This document shows positions 8,985-17,337 of a DNA stretch of 64,000 bases, piece after piece. Position 1 is the stretch's first letter. Each line of letters opens with the position of its first letter. This DNA comes from Vagococcus luciliae (GTDB taxonomy: Bacteria > Bacillota > Bacilli > Lactobacillales > Vagococcaceae), in assembly GCF_024637875.1 (NCBI RefSeq), contig NZ_CP102451.1, positions 1,057,001-1,121,000 on the forward strand, read 5' to 3'. The notes beneath the pieces were generated by a model that was not told the DNA's origin, ran no database searches, and saw only the letters and a program-made list of their open reading frames with translations. Position numbers and translations under genes: made by a program.

Positions 8985-9884
8985 ATGAAAAGATGTAGTA
9001 ATTGTGGAAAAGAAATAAAGGATCATGTGAGATTTTGTAACTTTTGCGGACAAGAACAAAATCATACTATTACAGGATCTATAGAAGAAACAGTTGTCAG
9101 TCATGATGATATGTCGGAAATTCATGGAGAATCCTATTCTAATACTAACAAACAAAAAAATTCAACGGATCAATTTCAACAAACATCAAATAGTCAACAA
9201 CAGTACACCAAAGAACCAATCATTAATCAACAAGCTGTCAATCAATTATCTAGAAGAAGTAAAAATTATTTTTCTTACGTAAATAAAAATATTAAAAAAC
9301 CCATTATTGGAAAAGTGAACCAAGACGGTTATTTTGGGCTAATTAGTTATATCTTAATTTGTGTGTTTACAGGATTAGCTATCAGTCATGCCATTGGGAA
9401 AGTGATTGGGCTCACAGGATATTCTGAATCAAGTTTTCCAATGTTTCTACAAATTACTTTGCTATTATTATGCTCACAATTAGTTAATGTGTTTACTGTT
9501 TATTTGCTATCAGGTAAAATTTTTAACAATAAGCTATCATTTATGGATACATTTGATAGAATGTATGCGCCTATTGGATTAGCTATTTATGTTAGTTTGG
9601 CAGCACTTATTTTATCATTTATCTCAACGATTGGAATAGGGTTATTATTTTTTATTTGTTTGATTTTTACATTCTTTTTAACAGGTGTGACTTATGTGGC
9701 AAATCTTTGGGTAACGACTAATCAAACACATAAGCGAAATACTTTCTATTGGACGATTGGAGCAATTATTTTGGGAGGATTGTTACAATTATTAGTGTCT
9801 ATTGTTTTAAGTGATATTTTAGGAACAAGTATGATGAGTGTCATTCAACAGATGATTGATTCATCGGTAGGTAAATTCTTTTAA
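8985..9884 (+). CDS. Zinc-ribbon membrane protein with Yip1-like domain
   Basis: A 299-residue protein. It begins with a zinc ribbon of two CxxC knuckles (CSNCG and CNFCG, residues 4-21), then a Gln/Ser/Asn-rich linker to about residue 95, then five or so hydrophobic segments forming a Yip1-like membrane domain. Function is unknown; the zinc ribbon faces the cytoplasm in such proteins. TTGGAGG precedes the ATG by 7 bases. Its stop overlaps the next start as TAATG, so it is translationally coupled to the lipoprotein gene. Confidence 0.75.
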   Translation: MKRCSNCGKEIKDHVRFCNFCGQEQNHTITGSIEETVVSHDDMSEIHGESYSNTNKQKNSTDQFQQTSNSQQQYTKEPIINQQAVNQLSRRSKNYFSYVNKNIKKPIIGKVNQDGYFGLISYILICVFTGLAISHAIGKVIGLTGYSESSFPMFLQITLLLLCSQLVNVFTVYLLSGKIFNNKLSFMDTFDRMYAPIGLAIYVSLAALILSFISTIGIGLLFFICLIFTFFLTGVTYVANLWVTTNQTHKRNTFYWTIGAIILGGLLQLLVSIVLSDILGTSMMSVIQQMIDSSVGKFF

Positions 9885-10789
9885 TGAAATCAAGGCGACT
9901 TTTGTTATTGCTTTTAGTAATAAGTCAACTCAGTGCTTGTGGGAAAAAAGTGGAACAAGAAGAAGTAAAAGCATCAGTGAGCTCATCATATGAATCAACT
10001 AGTAGAATCACCTCTACTAAAGAAAGTGTTTCTAAAGAAGGGACAAAAACCACTGAGACAAGACAATCACAAGATGAGTTAACAAACTATTTACAACAAT
10101 TTATTAATCAAAAAATAGGTATATATATTGAGGATTTGACTACTGGAAATACCTATGGAGTTAATGAGAATAATATGATGTATGGTGCTAGTATTGCTAA
10201 ATTACCTATTATTTATTATACGCAGTTAGAGTTATTAAAAGGGACTATTTCTATGGAAGAGACATTTCCTTATATTGATGAAGTTAATGATATACCAGGA
10301 GCAATGGTTCGAGGAGGAACCGGAATTATGCAGCAATCAGTGCAAGAACATAGTAATTATTCCTTATCGCAATTACTTGAATGGACTATTCGTTATTCTG
10401 ATAATCTAGCAAGTAATATGTTAGGTTATTATGTTGCAGATAAAAATTCAGGAGATTTTTTGATGACGATTTCTCCTTTTTATCCTCAGCCTTTATCAGT
10501 TTACTCTAAAAATATTTCAGCAAAAACAGCTGGCATGTTTATGAAAGAAATTTATCAAAATAAGATAAAAACATCTGATTTTTTACAGACACAGTGGCAA
10601 AAAGAAAAAATAGGTTATTTAGATGCAGATGTTTACCATAAAATTGGTAAAAATGATAATTATAATCATGATGTCGGAATCGTTATGGCAGATAAACCAT
10701 ACGTCATTAGTATCATGACAGATGGATGGAGTAATTCAGAGATTGAAATGGTCGTAAAAGAAATAGATGCATTAATGAAAAAGGAGTGA
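9884..10789 (+). CDS. Serine hydrolase lipoprotein, class A beta-lactamase-like
   Basis: A 301-residue exported protein. The signal peptide ends in a good lipobox (LSAC, Cys-19), followed by a Ser/Thr/Glu-rich linker to about residue 65. The catalytic domain shows SIAK (SxxK nucleophile, about residue 104) and YSDN (SDN motif, about residue 165). The usual KTG box appears only as KIG. These place it in the beta-lactamase2/class A fold, which includes PBP-like hydrolases as well as true beta-lactamases. Antibiotic resistance cannot be inferred. It lies between two zinc-ribbon membrane proteins in one tight operon, which suggests a cell-envelope role. Confidence 0.75.
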   Translation: MKSRRLLLLLLVISQLSACGKKVEQEEVKASVSSSYESTSRITSTKESVSKEGTKTTETRQSQDELTNYLQQFINQKIGIYIEDLTTGNTYGVNENNMMYGASIAKLPIIYYTQLELLKGTISMEETFPYIDEVNDIPGAMVRGGTGIMQQSVQEHSNYSLSQLLEWTIRYSDNLASNMLGYYVADKNSGDFLMTISPFYPQPLSVYSKNISAKTAGMFMKEIYQNKIKTSDFLQTQWQKEKIGYLDADVYHKIGKNDNYNHDVGIVMADKPYVISIMTDGWSNSEIEMVVKEIDALMKKE

Positions 10790-10792
10790 TTT

Positions 10793-12439
10793 TTGTTGAA
10801 TACTTGTTCAAACTGTGGGCATGAAAATGAAAAAGATGCCCTATTTTGTGAATCATGTGGGAAAAAATTATCATTAGAAAAATCGTCAAAAGAATGTCGA
10901 ATATGTCATCATTTGAATGATGAAGATGCCCTATTTTGTGAGTCATGTGGAAGCAGCTTAGATGAAGACATAGTTGAACAAGGTAAGCACTGTCCTTATT
11001 GTAATCAACTAAATGATAGTAATGCCCAATTTTGTGAAAATTGTGGGCAACCTATGACGATTAATCCAGAAATTGCAAGACAAGGAATTTATGATGAACC
11101 TATCAGTAATGTGATACCTGAGACCGTTGTGGAGACGCAAGAGGTTGTTGCACCAAAACAACCTATGTCTAAGAAAGCTAAAATAACGATGACATTATTA
11201 GGGATCCTAGTTATTGTTTTTGGAGGAACTTATGCTTTTTTGGAAAGAAAATATAGTAAAGAAAATCAAGTAGAAGCAATTATTGTGGCAATTAAAGACC
11301 AGGATGATAAATTTATTGCTAAAAATATGGTCTCTGATGATCCAAGCTTAGTAATAACATCATCAGATGTTAAACCAATGCTAAAACTGTTTGATGACAA
11401 TAAAGAAAATGTCACGAATTTAAAAGCTGCGTTAGAAGCTAACAGTGAATATTTAGGATTGTCATTGAAAAAAACAGGAAAAACAGCATTATTTTTCCCT
11501 CACTATGAATTAAATGTGACACCAGTTTATACGAATGTTGTGTCCAATATGGCGGATAGTACCATTAAAATGAATGGGAAAAAGATTATCGAAACAGATA
11601 GCGATAATTATTCAAAAAAAATCGGCCCATTAATAATAGGGAAATATACATTTGATGCATCAATTAAAGGAAAAGATGAAACAATCAAGGAATCTTATAC
11701 GTTGTTACCAGGAGATACCACACAAGTTGATATGGGGTTTGTGACAGTGACCATCCCTATTCGTTCCAATGTTGATGATGCTACAGTTTTGATGGATGAT
11801 AAAGAAGTTGGAAAATTAACAGATGGAAAACTTGAGGTTGGGCCAATACTTTGGAATGGACATGCTACTTTTCAATTAGTAAAAAAATCAAAAGATGGTG
11901 AGTTGAAAAGTGAAGTCAAAGAATTAGCCAATGAAGATGTCAATAGAGATGGTGGAATAATTAATACTATTGAATTAAATTTTCAAACGGCTGATAAATA
12001 TGAAGTGAGTGAAGGATTGAAATCATTTTATAATCGTTTCGAGCAGTCAGTTATTTCAAGTAATAACTACAATGCTGATGACTTTGCTAAAGCCTTTTAC
12101 ATCGATGGTAGTAAAAATTCAGCATTTAAAGGGATTAATGACTATATTTCATGGTGTCGTGACCGATCTGCTAGCGGTGAGTATAGTGGTGTTGATTTTA
12201 GTATTGTAGTGAAAAGTGTTGAGCCAATGACGAATAATCAATATAAAGTTAATTACAACGTTACATATCATACAACTTATCCTTCTAAAACAAATAAATC
12301 AAAACGTGTAGAAGGCTTTGATTATTCTAATGTAGTTGTTCAATTAGAGATGAATGACAAAAAAGATATTACAGATTTTAAATTTGTTGATATGGGTGAT
12401 GGCGGACAAAAAGTTTCTGATAATCATGCCAATGAATAG
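10793..12439 (+). CDS. TcaA-like membrane protein with three zinc ribbons
   Basis: A 548-residue protein. Three tandem zinc ribbons (CSNCG/CESCG, CRICH/CESCG, CPYCN/CENCG) occupy residues 4-85. A single membrane helix follows at about 128-147 after a Lys-rich stretch. The large extracytoplasmic part ends in a domain of NTF2-like appearance from about residue 405. This order matches TcaA-type proteins, a staphylococcal envelope protein linked to glycopeptide response; orthology is not proven. The start is TTG at 10793 or 10796, with AAGGAG at 10781-10786. It lies 3 bp after the lipoprotein gene. Confidence 0.75.
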   Translation: MLNTCSNCGHENEKDALFCESCGKKLSLEKSSKECRICHHLNDEDALFCESCGSSLDEDIVEQGKHCPYCNQLNDSNAQFCENCGQPMTINPEIARQGIYDEPISNVIPETVVETQEVVAPKQPMSKKAKITMTLLGILVIVFGGTYAFLERKYSKENQVEAIIVAIKDQDDKFIAKNMVSDDPSLVITSSDVKPMLKLFDDNKENVTNLKAALEANSEYLGLSLKKTGKTALFFPHYELNVTPVYTNVVSNMADSTIKMNGKKIIETDSDNYSKKIGPLIIGKYTFDASIKGKDETIKESYTLLPGDTTQVDMGFVTVTIPIRSNVDDATVLMDDKEVGKLTDGKLEVGPILWNGHATFQLVKKSKDGELKSEVKELANEDVNRDGGIINTIELNFQTADKYEVSEGLKSFYNRFEQSVISSNNYNADDFAKAFYIDGSKNSAFKGINDYISWCRDRSASGEYSGVDFSIVVKSVEPMTNNQYKVNYNVTYHTTYPSKTNKSKRVEGFDYSNVVVQLEMNDKKDITDFKFVDMGDGGQKVSDNHANE

Positions 12440-12556
12440 TTACAAAAAATATGACTATGATAATTCATTCATTTACTTATATTTACATTCATTCTCGAAA
12501 ATTTAATTAATGATAGTTTTAGAAAAGAAGAAGTTATTACGATTAAATTAATTTTG

Positions 12557-12585
12557 TTGACAAGATTAAAACCTGATGATAAAGT
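12557..12585 (+). promoter_or_regulatory. SigmaA-type promoter for the T-box leader
   Basis: A consensus TTGACA (12557-12562), a 17-base spacer and TAAAGT (12580-12585) lie just ahead of the first T-box stem I. Confidence 0.7.
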
Positions 12586-12602
12586 TATTAAAAACAATGA
12601 AC

Positions 12603-12847
12603 AGAAAAAGTAACTTAAATGACGTTTTATAGAGAGCCTTTGGTTGGTGGAAAAAGGTAGACGAGTTAAGTGAATCACATCTGGGAGTTAACTTTTTGAA
12701 ATTATCAGTAGAAAAGTTCGTTTGAGTAACGTTATGAGCTCGAAGTTATAAACTTCATGAGGTTATTGTTGTGAGACAATAACAAATAAAGGTGGAACCG
12801 CGAAAATTTTCGTCCTTTGGCTTCTATAAGCCAAGGGACTTTTTTTA
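12603..12847 (+). promoter_or_regulatory. T-box riboswitch 1, probable histidine specifier
   Basis: A tRNA-sensing leader. Stem I base AAAAAGUAAC pairs with GUUAACUUUUU. The distal AGAGAG ... GGUUGGUGG elements are present at 12631-12650. The conserved T-box AAAGGUGGAACCGCG lies at 12788-12802. A terminator stem (12812-12823 with 12829-12840) ends in a T-run. The specifier region reads GUGAAUCACAUCUGGGAG. CAC at 12676-12678 followed by A aligns with the same triplet in the second leader; AUC at 12674-12676 is an alternative. Uncharged tRNA would stabilise the antiterminator and turn on the transporter downstream. Confidence 0.85.
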
Positions 12848-12869
12848 TATCAAACAATCAATGACTAGA

Positions 12870-13125
12870 CAAGTAATGTATTAAGTTCATTTTGACAGAG
12901 AATTTTTCAATAAGCTGAGAGAAAAATCAAAATGCTTTTACATGAACACAACTAGAAAGATGTATTTCTGAACAACAAAGTAGGAAATAACGTTTTATCC
13001 GCGTTAAGGATGAGTGTTTAAAATATTATTTTAAACATCATGAGATTGTTATTGTGAAATAGCAATAAATTGAGGTGGAATCACGGTTTATCGTCCTCTT
13101 GGGTTATACCAAGGGGATTTTTTGT
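12870..13125 (+). promoter_or_regulatory. T-box riboswitch 2 in tandem, probable histidine specifier
   Basis: A second complete leader follows the first. Its T-box is degenerate (UGAGGUGGAAUCACG, 13071-13085) but keeps the UGG that pairs with the tRNA acceptor end. Stem I spans about 12870-12970, and the specifier region AUGAACACAACUAG gives CAC at 12947-12949 followed by A. The terminator is GTCCTCTTGG pairing with CCAAGGGGAT, then a T-run at 13119-13124. In both leaders the base after UGG is A, which predicts a U discriminator base and does not match a typical C73 tRNA-His, so the amino acid is not certain. Confidence 0.8.
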
Positions 13126-13198
13126 ACCAATAATTAAAAATAAACGATAGGTAAATAAAAATTATCTTGTTTAATGATTGAAAATGGAGGGATTTACC

Positions 13199-13840
13199 AT
13201 GGAATACATAATGAAAGTTTTACCATCACTTATTGATGGAGCAGGCATGACGTTAAAAGTCTTTTTCTTTACACTATTAGGATCTATCCCATTAGGAGTA
13301 CTCGTTGCATTTGGTTTACGTGTGAAATTTAAACCATTGACCTTTATATTAAATATTTATATTTGGTTAATGCGAGGGACACCGCTATTATTACAACTCA
13401 TCTTTATCTTTTTTGGTTTACCAGCAATAGGTATTGTCTTTGAACGATATGATGCTGTGATGATTGCCTTTATTTTAAATTACGGAGCTTACTTCGCTGA
13501 GATATTTAGAGGAGGGTTACAGGCTATACCAAAAGGTCAAATTGAAAGTGCACAAGTGCTTGGTTTAACACCGTTTCAAACGGCCTATAAAATCGTCTTA
13601 CCACAAGTGATAAAAATTATTCTACCATCCATTGGTAATGAGGTGATTAACTTAGTAAAAGATACTTCGTTGATGTATGTGTTGGGATTAGGTGACTTGT
13701 TACGAGCAGGTAAAATCGCGACAAATCGCGATGTAACACTTGTACCACTCGTTATGGTTGGGGTGATTTATCTCTTTTTCACCGCCGTTTTAACTGGTTT
13801 AATGAAATACCTTGAAAAACGATTTAGCTATTATAAATAA
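13199..13840 (+). CDS. Amino-acid ABC transporter permease (possibly histidine)
   Basis: A 213-residue HisM/GlnP-type inner-membrane permease with about five helices. It carries the EAA loop (the GLQAIPKGQIESAQVLGL region) that docks on the ATPase. ATG 13199 is chosen because GGAGG sits 8 bases upstream; the longer TTG-initiated form lacks that fit. First gene of a permease - ATPase - binding protein operon under the double T-box, which points to an amino acid sensed through its tRNA. Histidine is favoured by the specifier triplets; T-box-controlled histidine transporters (hisXYZ) have been predicted in Lactobacillales from comparative genomics. Confidence 0.88.
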   Translation: MEYIMKVLPSLIDGAGMTLKVFFFTLLGSIPLGVLVAFGLRVKFKPLTFILNIYIWLMRGTPLLLQLIFIFFGLPAIGIVFERYDAVMIAFILNYGAYFAEIFRGGLQAIPKGQIESAQVLGLTPFQTAYKIVLPQVIKIILPSIGNEVINLVKDTSLMYVLGLGDLLRAGKIATNRDVTLVPLVMVGVIYLFFTAVLTGLMKYLEKRFSYYK

Positions 13841-13852
13841 GGAGTGATGAGA

Positions 13853-14488
13853 ATGCTTGAGATAAAAAATGTATCCAAAAGTTTCGGAGGAAAGAAAATT
13901 TTAGATGAGGTATCTTACACGTTTCCAATGGGAGAAATTACTGTTATCCTAGGCCCTTCAGGTGGAGGAAAAACAACTTTATTGAGATGTATTAGTGGGT
14001 TAGAAACATTCGATAGTGGCACACTACTACTTGATGAGGAAGATTTAACAAAAAAATCCCATCAAGCCATTAATGGAAAAATTGGTGTTGTATTTCAAGA
14101 TTTTCAGTTGTTTCCTCATTTAAATGTATTAGATAATATTGTATTAGCACCGACAATGGTCTTAAAACAATCAAAAGAAGAGGCTGAAAAAACCGCTAGA
14201 ACATTATTAGTAACTTTAGGATTAGAGGATAAAGAAAAAGCTTATCCTTTTGAATTATCTGGTGGACAAAAACAACGTGTGGCAATTGCACGGGCATTAG
14301 CTATGAAGCCACGTGTATTATGTTATGATGAGCCAACAAGTGCTTTAGATCCAGGTCTTAGTGGTGATGTAGCAGAAGTCATTTTAAATTTAAAATCACC
14401 AGATGTGACGCAAATTGTGGTCACACATGATCCAACTTTTGCAGAACGTATTGCCGATAACACTATTAGAGTAGAACCAATAAAATAA
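13853..14488 (+). CDS. Amino-acid ABC transporter ATP-binding protein
   Basis: A 211-residue ATPase of the polar amino acid family. It has Walker A GPSGGGKTT, the Q-loop VFQDFQLF, signature LSGGQKQR, Walker B VLCYDEPTSALDP and switch His VTHD. It energises the permease encoded 12 bp upstream. ATG 13853 is preferred over the in-frame GTG 13844, which lies within the GGAG ribosome site. Confidence 0.92.
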   Translation: MLEIKNVSKSFGGKKILDEVSYTFPMGEITVILGPSGGGKTTLLRCISGLETFDSGTLLLDEEDLTKKSHQAINGKIGVVFQDFQLFPHLNVLDNIVLAPTMVLKQSKEEAEKTARTLLVTLGLEDKEKAYPFELSGGQKQRVAIARALAMKPRVLCYDEPTSALDPGLSGDVAEVILNLKSPDVTQIVVTHDPTFAERIADNTIRVEPIK

Positions 14489-14497
14489 AAGGATGGG

Positions 14498-15340
14498 ATG
14501 ACAATGAAAAAAAGAAATGTATTAATCGTGATGTTAGGAATTATGTTATTAGCCGTATCAGCTTGTGGGAGTAAAAAAAGTAGCAATGACTCAAGTTATA
14601 CCAATAAAGACAAGTGGAGTGAAATCGAAAAAAACAAAAAAGTTGTGATAGGGTTGGATGATACGTTTGTGCCAATGGGATTTCGAGATGAATCAGATAA
14701 TATTGTGGGATTTGATATTGATTTGGCTAAAGCAGTATTTGCAGAATATGGAATTGAGCCTGAATTTCAATCAATAGATTGGTCAATGAAAGAAAATGAA
14801 TTAAACAATGGGACAATTGATTTAATTTGGAATGGGTATAATATTACGGATGAAAGAAAAGAAAAAGTCGCCTTTAGTGAGCCTTATATTACTAGTCGTC
14901 AAGAATTAGTCGTGATGAAAGATAGTGGCATAACATCATATAAAGACATGAAAGGCAAAGTCTTAGGAGCTCAAAATGCGTCAACAGGACAAGATATGAT
15001 TGATAAAAATCCTGAAGTATTTACAGATGTGATCGCCGATAATGAGCCAGTTTTGTTTGATACTTTTAATGAAGCGTTTATTGATTTAAAAGCTAAACGA
15101 ATTGATGGATTGATTGTAGATAATGTGTATGCTAATTATTATATAGCGCAACAAAAAAATTCAGATGATTATGCCATTGTTGAAACACCATTTGAAAGTG
15201 CAGATTTTGCTGTAGGTATTCGTAAAAGTGATAAAGAATTAAAAACAAAAATAGATGAAGCTTTTAAAAAATTAAAAGATGAAGGAAAGATGAAGGAAAT
15301 TAGTGAAAAATGGTTTGGAAATGACCAAACGATTCAATAA
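14498..15340 (+). CDS. Amino-acid ABC transporter substrate-binding lipoprotein
   Basis: A 280-residue extracellular solute-binding protein, family 3. The signal peptide ends in the lipobox VSAC. The ligand-binding fold follows (VVIGLDDTFVPMGFRDE, GFDIDLAKAVF, then AFSEPYITSRQ). It delivers the amino acid to the permease encoded two genes upstream. The ATG at 14498 or 14504 may be used; AAAAGGA lies just before. A strong terminator follows, so the operon is three genes. Confidence 0.9.
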   Translation: MTMKKRNVLIVMLGIMLLAVSACGSKKSSNDSSYTNKDKWSEIEKNKKVVIGLDDTFVPMGFRDESDNIVGFDIDLAKAVFAEYGIEPEFQSIDWSMKENELNNGTIDLIWNGYNITDERKEKVAFSEPYITSRQELVVMKDSGITSYKDMKGKVLGAQNASTGQDMIDKNPEVFTDVIADNEPVLFDTFNEAFIDLKAKRIDGLIVDNVYANYYIAQQKNSDDYAIVETPFESADFAVGIRKSDKELKTKIDEAFKKLKDEGKMKEISEKWFGNDQTIQ

Positions 15341-15368
15341 AAAAGAGCCTATAATCGGGCTCTTTTTG
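15341..15368 (+). terminator. Terminator of the amino-acid transporter operon
   Basis: AAAAGAGCC, a TATAATC loop, then GGGCTCTTTTT directly after the stop codon. Confidence 0.85.
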
Positions 15369-15369
15369 T

Positions 15370-15547
15370 TTATTTAGTGGACAGATAACTTGTATCGATT
15401 AATGAGAAGAGTTCTGTTGTATCATGTAGAGAGGATAAATCAATGCTAATCCAGTGTTCTTTATTCATGTGATAAGCTTTATAATGGATAAGGAGTCCGA
15501 TTAATTCGGTGTCTACTTTAACGTCAATAATGATTGTGTCTGATGAT
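15370..15547 (-). pseudogene. Remnant of a MmcQ/YjbR family gene (C-terminal part only)
   Basis: Reading leftward, the segment encodes about 58 residues (DVKVDTELIGLLIHYKAYH, MNKEHWISIDL, ending STK-stop at 15370). This matches the C-terminus of YjbR/MmcQ DNA-binding-like proteins, with the characteristic MNK.HW motif. Its N-terminal half is missing: upstream in frame there is a stop at about 15548, where a metA remnant begins on the other strand. No start or ribosome site is seen. Confidence 0.6.
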
Positions 15548-15550
15548 TAA

Positions 15551-15817
15551 TCTAATCTTGATTTAGGAGCACTGATGTTAGTATCAGAAGATAATAAAAA
15601 TATCTTTATTTTTGGGCACTTGGAATATGATGTTAATACGTTATATGAAGAATATTTATGTGATAAAGAAAAAGGATTAGAGCCTAACTTTCCTGAAAAT
15701 TATGCTCGAATTGAAGATAAAAGATTTAAGCAAATATGGCGTTCAGAAGCAAGTGTATTTTTTCAAAATTGAATCAATGATGTTTATCAACAAACGCTAT
15801 ATGATTGGGTTTTATAA
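15551..15817 (+). pseudogene. Remnant of metA (homoserine O-acyltransferase), C-terminal part
   Basis: The translation LMLVSEDNKNIFIFGHLEYD ... EEY...D...GLEPNFPENY ... WRSEASVFFQN is the C-terminal third of the MetA family, including the GH.EYD region carrying a catalytic Glu. The N-terminal two thirds, with the catalytic Cys, are absent. A TGA (15770-15772) stands where the family has Trp; the frame then continues INDVYQQTLYDWVL to a stop at 15815-15817, which fits the normal MetA end. So both a deletion and a nonsense change are present. Confidence 0.7.
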
Positions 15818-15969
15818 TATAAGGTTTTTCTGAAAATAGTAAGTAAATTAACATGTAAAGTTGTTTGCTTTCCTATAAATATGATAAAATGTGCTATGTT
15901 TTAAATTTATCATTCGTTAATTCATAATGAAAATTTACTATAGATGAATTAACTTAAAAGGAGAGAAGT

Positions 15970-17322
15970 ATGTCAAATAAAGAGGAATTTATAGTTGAAG
16001 ATAGTAATCAGTTAAATCGAACGATGACGTTCTTTCCTGCTTTATCTACCGTTATGGGGACTGTTATAGGTGGGGGAGTGTTCTTTAAAACAGCAAGTGT
16101 GACACAATCGACAGGTTCGGCTAGTCTAACGTTACTTTCTTGGTTTTTAGGCGGTGTGATTAGTATCTGTGCAGGATTAACAGCAGCAGAACTCTCGGCT
16201 GCTATCCCAGAAACAGGTGGGATGGTTCGTTATATTGAACGAGCGTATGGAAAATTATGGAGCTTTTTACTTGGTTGGGCATTGATTATTATTTATTTTC
16301 CAGCAAACGTTGCAGCATTATCTATCGTTTTTGGCACACAATTTAAAAATTTATTTGGACTATCTAATTCAGTTGTGGTACCTATAGCTATTTTAGTTGG
16401 AGCGTCCATCATGTTAATTAACTTTTTAGGAGCCAGAGCTAGTGGGATATTTCAATCAATTACATTGGTTTGTAAGTTAATACCACTTGCCTTAATTGTG
16501 ATTTTTGGATTACTGAGACAAGGTGACGTAAGTGTCAGTTTATTTCCAGTAACTGCAGGGGCACAAACATCTGGTTTTTTCCCAGCATTAGGTGCCGGCC
16601 TTCTTGCTACTATGTTTGCATATGATGGCTGGATTCATGTAGGAAATATTTCAGGGGAGTTAAAAAATCCTGAGCGAGATTTACCAAGATCAATTGCCGG
16701 TGGATTGTTTTGTGTTATGGTGATTTATTTATTAGTTAACTTTGTTTATTTAAAAAGTTTACCCATCGAATCATTAGCAGGGAATGAAAATGCTGCGATG
16801 GATGTATCAAAACAAATATTTGGTGACTTTGGTGGGAAAATTGTTACAATCGGAATCCTAATTTCTGTATACGGCGCAATTAATGGCTACACAATGACTG
16901 GTATGAGAATCCCTTATACTATGGGATTAGATAAACAATTACCATACTCAAATCAATTAGCAAAATTAAATCGTAATAAAGTGCCTTTTATTGCAGGACT
17001 TTTTGAGTTAGCAGTAGCAGTTGTCATGATGTTATTAGGTGGATTCGATATTTTAACGGATATGCTAGTATTTGTTATTTGGATTTTTTACACATTGGTT
17101 TTTTGTGCTGTGATAAAACTTCGTAAGAAAGAACCTGATTTACCAAGGCCGTATAAAGTTCCGTTATATCCATTTATCCCCATTATTTCCATCATTGGAG
17201 GAGTATTTATTTTATCCATGACGTTGATTAATCAATTATCTCTTGTCATAACAGGTTTAGGACTAACAGCTTTAGGAATTCCATTTTATTTATATGCGAA
17301 TAGAAAAAAAACTAGAAAGTGA
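15970..17322 (+). CDS. APC superfamily amino acid permease (SteT/LAT-like)
   Basis: A 450-residue transporter with about twelve hydrophobic segments. The first-helix segment TVMGTVIGGGVFF has the unwound Gly-rich substrate site of the APC fold. EL.AAIPETGGMVRYIERAYG and FAYDGWIHVGNISGELKNPERDLP are typical of LAT-type exchangers such as SteT (Ser/Thr). The substrate cannot be read from sequence. AGGAGAG lies 6 bases before the ATG. The gene is monocistronic and ends in a terminator that overlaps its last codons. Confidence 0.88.
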   Translation: MSNKEEFIVEDSNQLNRTMTFFPALSTVMGTVIGGGVFFKTASVTQSTGSASLTLLSWFLGGVISICAGLTAAELSAAIPETGGMVRYIERAYGKLWSFLLGWALIIIYFPANVAALSIVFGTQFKNLFGLSNSVVVPIAILVGASIMLINFLGARASGIFQSITLVCKLIPLALIVIFGLLRQGDVSVSLFPVTAGAQTSGFFPALGAGLLATMFAYDGWIHVGNISGELKNPERDLPRSIAGGLFCVMVIYLLVNFVYLKSLPIESLAGNENAAMDVSKQIFGDFGGKIVTIGILISVYGAINGYTMTGMRIPYTMGLDKQLPYSNQLAKLNRNKVPFIAGLFELAVAVVMMLLGGFDILTDMLVFVIWIFYTLVFCAVIKLRKKEPDLPRPYKVPLYPFIPIISIIGGVFILSMTLINQLSLVITGLGLTALGIPFYLYANRKKTRK

Positions 17323-17337
17323 GTACTTTCTAGTTTT
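17308..17337. terminator. Bidirectional terminator overlapping two convergent stop codons
   Basis: A 12-bp perfect stem, AAAACTAGAAAG / CTTTCTAGTTTT, with a 6-base loop. The permease TGA (17320-17322) is in the loop and the RpiR stop (17337-17339) is at the edge, so both transcripts end here without spare DNA. Confidence 0.8.

Noticed and set aside
10713-10946. His-rich 77-residue antisense frame over the zinc-ribbon gene
   Set aside because: It is the reverse reading of repeated Cys/Asp/Glu codons in the zinc ribbons; no independent support.
12480-12614. A short open frame (ENLINDSFRKEEVITIKLILL...) ahead of the T-boxes
   Set aside because: It overlaps the promoter and the start of the first T-box stem, has no start with a ribosome site and no recognisable family. 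At most an old gene remnant.
15575-15772. A 65-residue ORF that could be called a small gene
   Set aside because: Its sequence is the C-terminus of MetA with catalytic parts missing and a stop in place of Trp; it is listed as a pseudogene.
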